Shown one piece after another: positions 13,602 through 16,352 of a DNA stretch of 16,352 nucleotides. Position 1 is the stretch's first letter, and the number at the start of each line of letters is the position of its first letter. The translations under genes and the position numbers were made by a program. The stretch comes from Firmicutes bacterium UBA1393. GTDB taxonomy: Bacteria; Bacillota; DTU025. Under the pieces are notes generated by a model. The model had not been told where the DNA came from and made no database searches. It worked only from the letters and a program-made list of their open reading frames with translations. The stretch spans positions 20,907 through 37,258 of the forward strand of contig DBQN01000085.1 in assembly GCA_002305255.1 (NCBI GenBank), given 5' to 3'.

Positions 13602-13644
13602 GGCGCAGAAGAAGGGATAAGGGATGAGGCGGCGACGTCTCGCC

Positions 13645-15675
13645 CTATCTCACACGGTGGCAGGCCACTGCATGCCCACCTCCCAGATCGATTAGCTCGG
13701 GATCGTCGATCCTGCACTCCTGCATGGCATATCGGCATCTGGTATGGAACCTGCACCCCGGAGGCACCCTTACCGGGCTGGGCACGTCGCCTTCGAGGAG
13801 CACCCTTTCCATCCGGTGGTTCGGGTCGGGAACGGGAATGGCCGACATCAGCGCCTGAGTATAGGGATGCAGAGGGCTTGAGTACAGTTCGTTGCTAGGT
13901 GCCAGCTCAACGATTCTGCCCAGGTACATCACCGCGACTCTGTCGGAGATGTGCCTCACAACTGCCAGCCCGTGCGCTATGAAGATGTAGCTCAAGCCGA
14001 AATCATCCCGCAAGTCGGCCAGGAGGTTGAGTATCTGGGCCTGAACCGAAACGTCTAGCGCCGACACGGGTTCATCGCACACCAACATCTTGGGATTGAG
14101 GGCAATGGCACGGGCAATGCCGATCCTCTGCCGCTGGCCTCCCGAGAACTCGTGCGGATACCTGTCGATGTGGTCGGGCGAAAGGCCCACTGTGCTCAGC
14201 AGATGCTGCACCTTGGCTGTGATCTCCGCGCGGCTGCCCGCCCCATGCACTTCGAAGGGCTCCCCGACGATTCTCCTCACAGTGAGGCGCGGATTGAGAG
14301 ACGCGTACGGATCCTGGAAGACTATCTGAATGTCCTGGCGCAGCTTACGCATCTCGCCTGGCTGCATAGATGCCACGTCTCGCCCGCCAAACACGATGCG
14401 GCCAGCGTCAGGCTGTGACAGGCGGACAAGCAGCCTCCCCAGGGTAGTCTTGCCGCAGCCTGACTCACCGACTATGCCGAGGGTCTCACCCTTGTGCACT
14501 GTGAAGTTGACTCCGTCGACGGCATGTACCATGGCGGTCTCACGGCTGAAGATGCTCTTCTTGCCCACGCGGAAGTGTTTCTTGAGCCCCTCGACAACGA
14601 GCAGAGGTTCGCCCTTGTTGGCGCCTGCCGTCGGGGCGGGAGTGCGTTCTGTGGCGCTTTCCATGGTGCCAGCTGGGGCGACGTGCGCCCCAGGAGTTTC
14701 GGCTTCCTGAGCGTGATTCCAGCACGCGACTTTCTGCGACGGCCCCACCTGCAGCAGAGGCGGTTCGCAATTGCGGCAGGAATCGGTTGCCCGATCACAT
14801 CTGGGATGGAAACGGCACCCCGAGGGCATCGCCCGCATCCCCGGGACTGTTCCGTCTATCGTCTGTAACCTCGGCTCAGTTCCGGTAAGCCGAGGCACCG
14901 ACTTGAGCAATCCTATGGTGTACGGGTGTAGTGGACTGCTGAAGATGTGTCGGGCGTCGGCCTCTTCGACCACCTTGCCTGCATACATCACCACTACTCG
15001 GTCGGCCATCTCGGCCACTACCCCCAGGTCGTGCGTGATGAGCAAGATGGACATGCCCAGTTCATCCTTGAGCTTGCGCATGAGGTCGAGTATCTGCGCC
15101 TGGATCGTCACATCAAGCGCGGTGGTGGGCTCGTCGGCTATGAGCAACTTCGGCCGGCATGCCAGGGCCATGGCTATCATCACACGCTGCCGCATTCCCC
15201 CTGACAGCTGGTGCGGATACTCACGAGCCCGCTGTTCAGGCTCGGGGATTCCCACGCGCCGGAGCATCTCCACGGCTTCTGTGGCTGCCTCCTGGCCTGA
15301 CAGGCCCCGATGAACCCGGATCGCCTCAGTGATCTGGTGCCCACATGTGTGCACCGGGTTCAGCGACGTCATGGGCTCCTGGAATATCATTGAGATCTCA
15401 TTGCCCCGGATGGCCTGCATCTCCGCCTCTGATATGCCGAGGAGGTTCACATCACCGAATAGGATCTCGCCTTCACGTATCTCCCCCGGGGGTTGTGGCA
15501 CCAGCCGCATGATGGACAGGGCAGTGACGCTCTTCCCGCATCCTGACTCGCCCACAACACTCAGGGTCTCGCCCCTGTTGATTGTGAGGTTCACTCCGTC
15601 GACGGCAGGCAGAAGGGCGCCTGATGATCGGAAGTAGGTGTGAAGGTTGTTTACCTGCAACAGTGGTGAGCTCAT
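13645..15675 (-). CDS. Fused DppD-DppF type ABC transporter ATP-binding protein (two ATPase domains)
   Basis: A 676-residue tandem ATPase powering a dipeptide/oligopeptide/glutathione-type importer (compare GsiA and YejF). Domain 1 has Walker A GESGCGKS (42-49), Q99, signature LSGGMRQR (157-164), Walker B LLIADE (177-182) and switch H215. It ends in an oligopeptide-type tail with C287, C293, C300, C303 and C318. A polar, Ala/Pro/Thr-rich linker (about 322-356) leads to domain 2: GESGCGKT (403-410), FSGGQRQR (510-517), LVCDE (531-535), H568, and tail cysteines C641, C647, C654 and C672. Cysteine clusters in such tails have been reported to bind an iron-sulfur cluster in some DppD proteins. The ATG at 15675 is preferred over 15735 because GGGAGGAG lies 5 bases upstream and the longer form would overlap the M20D gene. 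Domain 2 has AHGL where AHDL/SHDL is usual. Confidence 0.95.
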   Translation of the reverse strand: MSSPLLQVNNLHTYFRSSGALLPAVDGVNLTINRGETLSVVGESGCGKSVTALSIMRLVPQPPGEIREGEILFGDVNLLGISEAEMQAIRGNEISMIFQEPMTSLNPVHTCGHQITEAIRVHRGLSGQEAATEAVEMLRRVGIPEPEQRAREYPHQLSGGMRQRVMIAMALACRPKLLIADEPTTALDVTIQAQILDLMRKLKDELGMSILLITHDLGVVAEMADRVVVMYAGKVVEEADARHIFSSPLHPYTIGLLKSVPRLTGTEPRLQTIDGTVPGMRAMPSGCRFHPRCDRATDSCRNCEPPLLQVGPSQKVACWNHAQEAETPGAHVAPAGTMESATERTPAPTAGANKGEPLLVVEGLKKHFRVGKKSIFSRETAMVHAVDGVNFTVHKGETLGIVGESGCGKTTLGRLLVRLSQPDAGRIVFGGRDVASMQPGEMRKLRQDIQIVFQDPYASLNPRLTVRRIVGEPFEVHGAGSRAEITAKVQHLLSTVGLSPDHIDRYPHEFSGGQRQRIGIARAIALNPKMLVCDEPVSALDVSVQAQILNLLADLRDDFGLSYIFIAHGLAVVRHISDRVAVMYLGRIVELAPSNELYSSPLHPYTQALMSAIPVPDPNHRMERVLLEGDVPSPVRVPPGCRFHTRCRYAMQECRIDDPELIDLGGGHAVACHRVR

Positions 15676-15680
15676 GGTCT

Positions 15681-15688
15681 CTCCTCCC
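15681..15688 (-). promoter_or_regulatory. Ribosome binding site fixing the DppDF start
   Basis: GGGAGGAG on the minus strand, 5 bases before the ATG at 15675, inside the 41-bp gap after the M20D stop. It favours this start over the in-frame ATGs at 15735 and 15693. Confidence 0.8.
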
Positions 15689-15716
15689 GGCATGCGACGG
15701 TGCAATTGTGTTGGTG

Positions 15717-16352
15717 CTACCAGCTGGTCCGACATGCCCTGAGCACTATCTCAGTCATCAGCTTCACGCCCAGGGGAATGCACGCCTCGTCGATGGCATA
15801 CTTGGAGCTGTGGAGGGGATTCGTGCCCCCCGACCCTATCCAGAAGTAGCTCGCAGGGGCCATCGCCGCGTACAGCGCAAAGTCTTCCGAGCCCAGCGAC
15901 GGTTCGGTGAGCGATACCTGAGCCGCGCCGAGCATCGCTGTGGCCACATCCATCGCGAGATCGACAGCTGCAGGCGACGTTCTGAGAGGCGGGACCATCT
16001 GATCGTATTCGACTGAAGCTTCACAGCGGTGGGCTTTCGCCACGCTCTGGGCTATGGTATGTACCATGGATGATATGGTGTCGCCCACGTGGCCTTTGAG
16101 GTAGCGAGTGGTGCCTTCCAGCTCGAGGTGATCGCCGATGATGTTGAACGCGGTGCCACAATGGATTCGGCACACGCTCACTGCGGCGGCATCTCCTGGA
16201 TCTATGGCTCTACTGCAGATAGTCTGCAGCGCCGTCACGACAGCCGCTCCCGCCACGATTGGGTCTCTGGTCTCGTGCGGCCTGGCTGCGTGCCCACCTG
16301 CCCCAGTCACGACGATGCGAAACCGATCGGACGCGGCCATCGCCGACGAGCC
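15717..16352 (-). CDS. M20D-family amidohydrolase, partial (N-terminus beyond window)
   Basis: The C-terminal ~211 residues of an amidohydrolase of the hippuricase/IAA-amino acid hydrolase/N-acetyl-diaminopimelate deacetylase group. The frame is open to the window edge, where it reads GSSAMAASDRFRIVV. The lid domain has GGHAARPHETRDPI, then a typical ALQTICSRAIDP stretch, and ELEGTTRYLKG. The C-terminal catalytic part has GSEDFALY and the late histidine of NPLHSSKY. The N-terminal Cys/His/Glu metal ligands lie outside. The gene stops 41 bp before the DppDF ATPase in the same direction, so cleavage of an imported N-acyl or peptide-like compound is likely. It belongs to a different M20 branch from the two ArgE/DapE-type genes in this window. 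Confidence 0.92.
   Translation of the reverse strand, partial: GSSAMAASDRFRIVVTGAGGHAARPHETRDPIVAGAAVVTALQTICSRAIDPGDAAAVSVCRIHCGTAFNIIGDHLELEGTTRYLKGHVGDTISSMVHTIAQSVAKAHRCEASVEYDQMVPPLRTSPAAVDLAMDVATAMLGAAQVSLTEPSLGSEDFALYAAMAPASYFWIGSGGTNPLHSSKYAIDEACIPLGVKLMTEIVLRACRTSW

Larger units (their letters stand above)
13403..13644. other. Structured spacer between the DppDF gene and the threonine synthase-like operon
   Basis: A 242-bp non-coding stretch on the minus-strand path. From the ATPase end it holds a hairpin at 13571-13601 (TGCCGTCC/GGACGGCA), a hairpin at 13521-13541 (TCCTTC/GAAGGA with inner CCG/CGG), an AT-rich patch with a 19-bp imperfect palindrome at 13494-13512, and a perfect 15-bp palindrome at 13427-13441. 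It likely contains the end of the DppDF transcript and the promoter/operator of the thrC-like operon. I could not find a convincing -35/-10 pair or a sigma-54 match. Confidence 0.6.

Overview
This 16.4 kb window is GC-rich chromosomal DNA from a bacterium. It is a dense block of solute-uptake and amide/peptide-hydrolysis genes, nearly all on the minus strand. I see no rRNA, tRNA, CRISPR array, phage gene or insertion sequence. Both solute-binding proteins start with ordinary signal peptides that lack a lipobox cysteine. This fits a diderm (periplasm-containing) organism better than a typical monoderm Firmicute. Strong AGGAGG-type ribosome binding sites and stop/start overlaps (ATGA) show tightly packed operons. 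I cannot name the genus.

Layout, read in the direction of transcription on the minus strand (right to left). (a) 16352-15717 is the C-terminal part of an M20D amidohydrolase, followed by a fused two-domain DppD-DppF type ATPase (15675-13645). (b) A structured 242-bp spacer precedes a threonine synthase-like PLP enzyme, a metallo-beta-lactamase-fold hydrolase, a CUT1-type (sugar-type) ABC importer (binding protein plus two permeases, no ATPase), a GntR/FCD regulator and an ArgE/DapE-type M20 hydrolase (13402-6257). (c) A lone plus-strand gene, a PdxA-family dehydrogenase (5089-6126), converges on that operon. (d) Divergent from pdxA is a second minus-strand operon: another ArgE/DapE-type M20 hydrolase, a RidA family protein, a creatininase-family amidohydrolase, a family-5 (Dpp/Opp) binding protein, and a DppB-type permease cut by the window edge (4729-1).

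The most notable finding is in the 359-bp divergent region 4730-5088. Each side carries a sequence matching the -24/-12 sigma-54 promoter, with exactly 10 bp between the GG and GC dinucleotides: CTGGCACACGAATTGCA facing pdxA and CTGGCATCTGAATTGCA facing the hydrolase/Dpp operon. Inverted TTGC/GCAA repeats lie between them, where an enhancer-binding activator could bind. This predicts that pdxA and the M20-RidA-creatininase-Dpp operon are one co-activated regulon. No such activator gene is in the window.

Taken together, the content suggests import of one or more peptide-like or N-substituted (acyl, carbamoyl, lactam) compounds. Three M20 hydrolases and a creatininase-type enzyme could cleave amides, RidA could clear enamine/imine intermediates, and PdxA and the threonine synthase-like enzyme could process a hydroxy- or phospho-amino-acid-like product. 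The individual family assignments are secure. The pathway and its substrate are inference.
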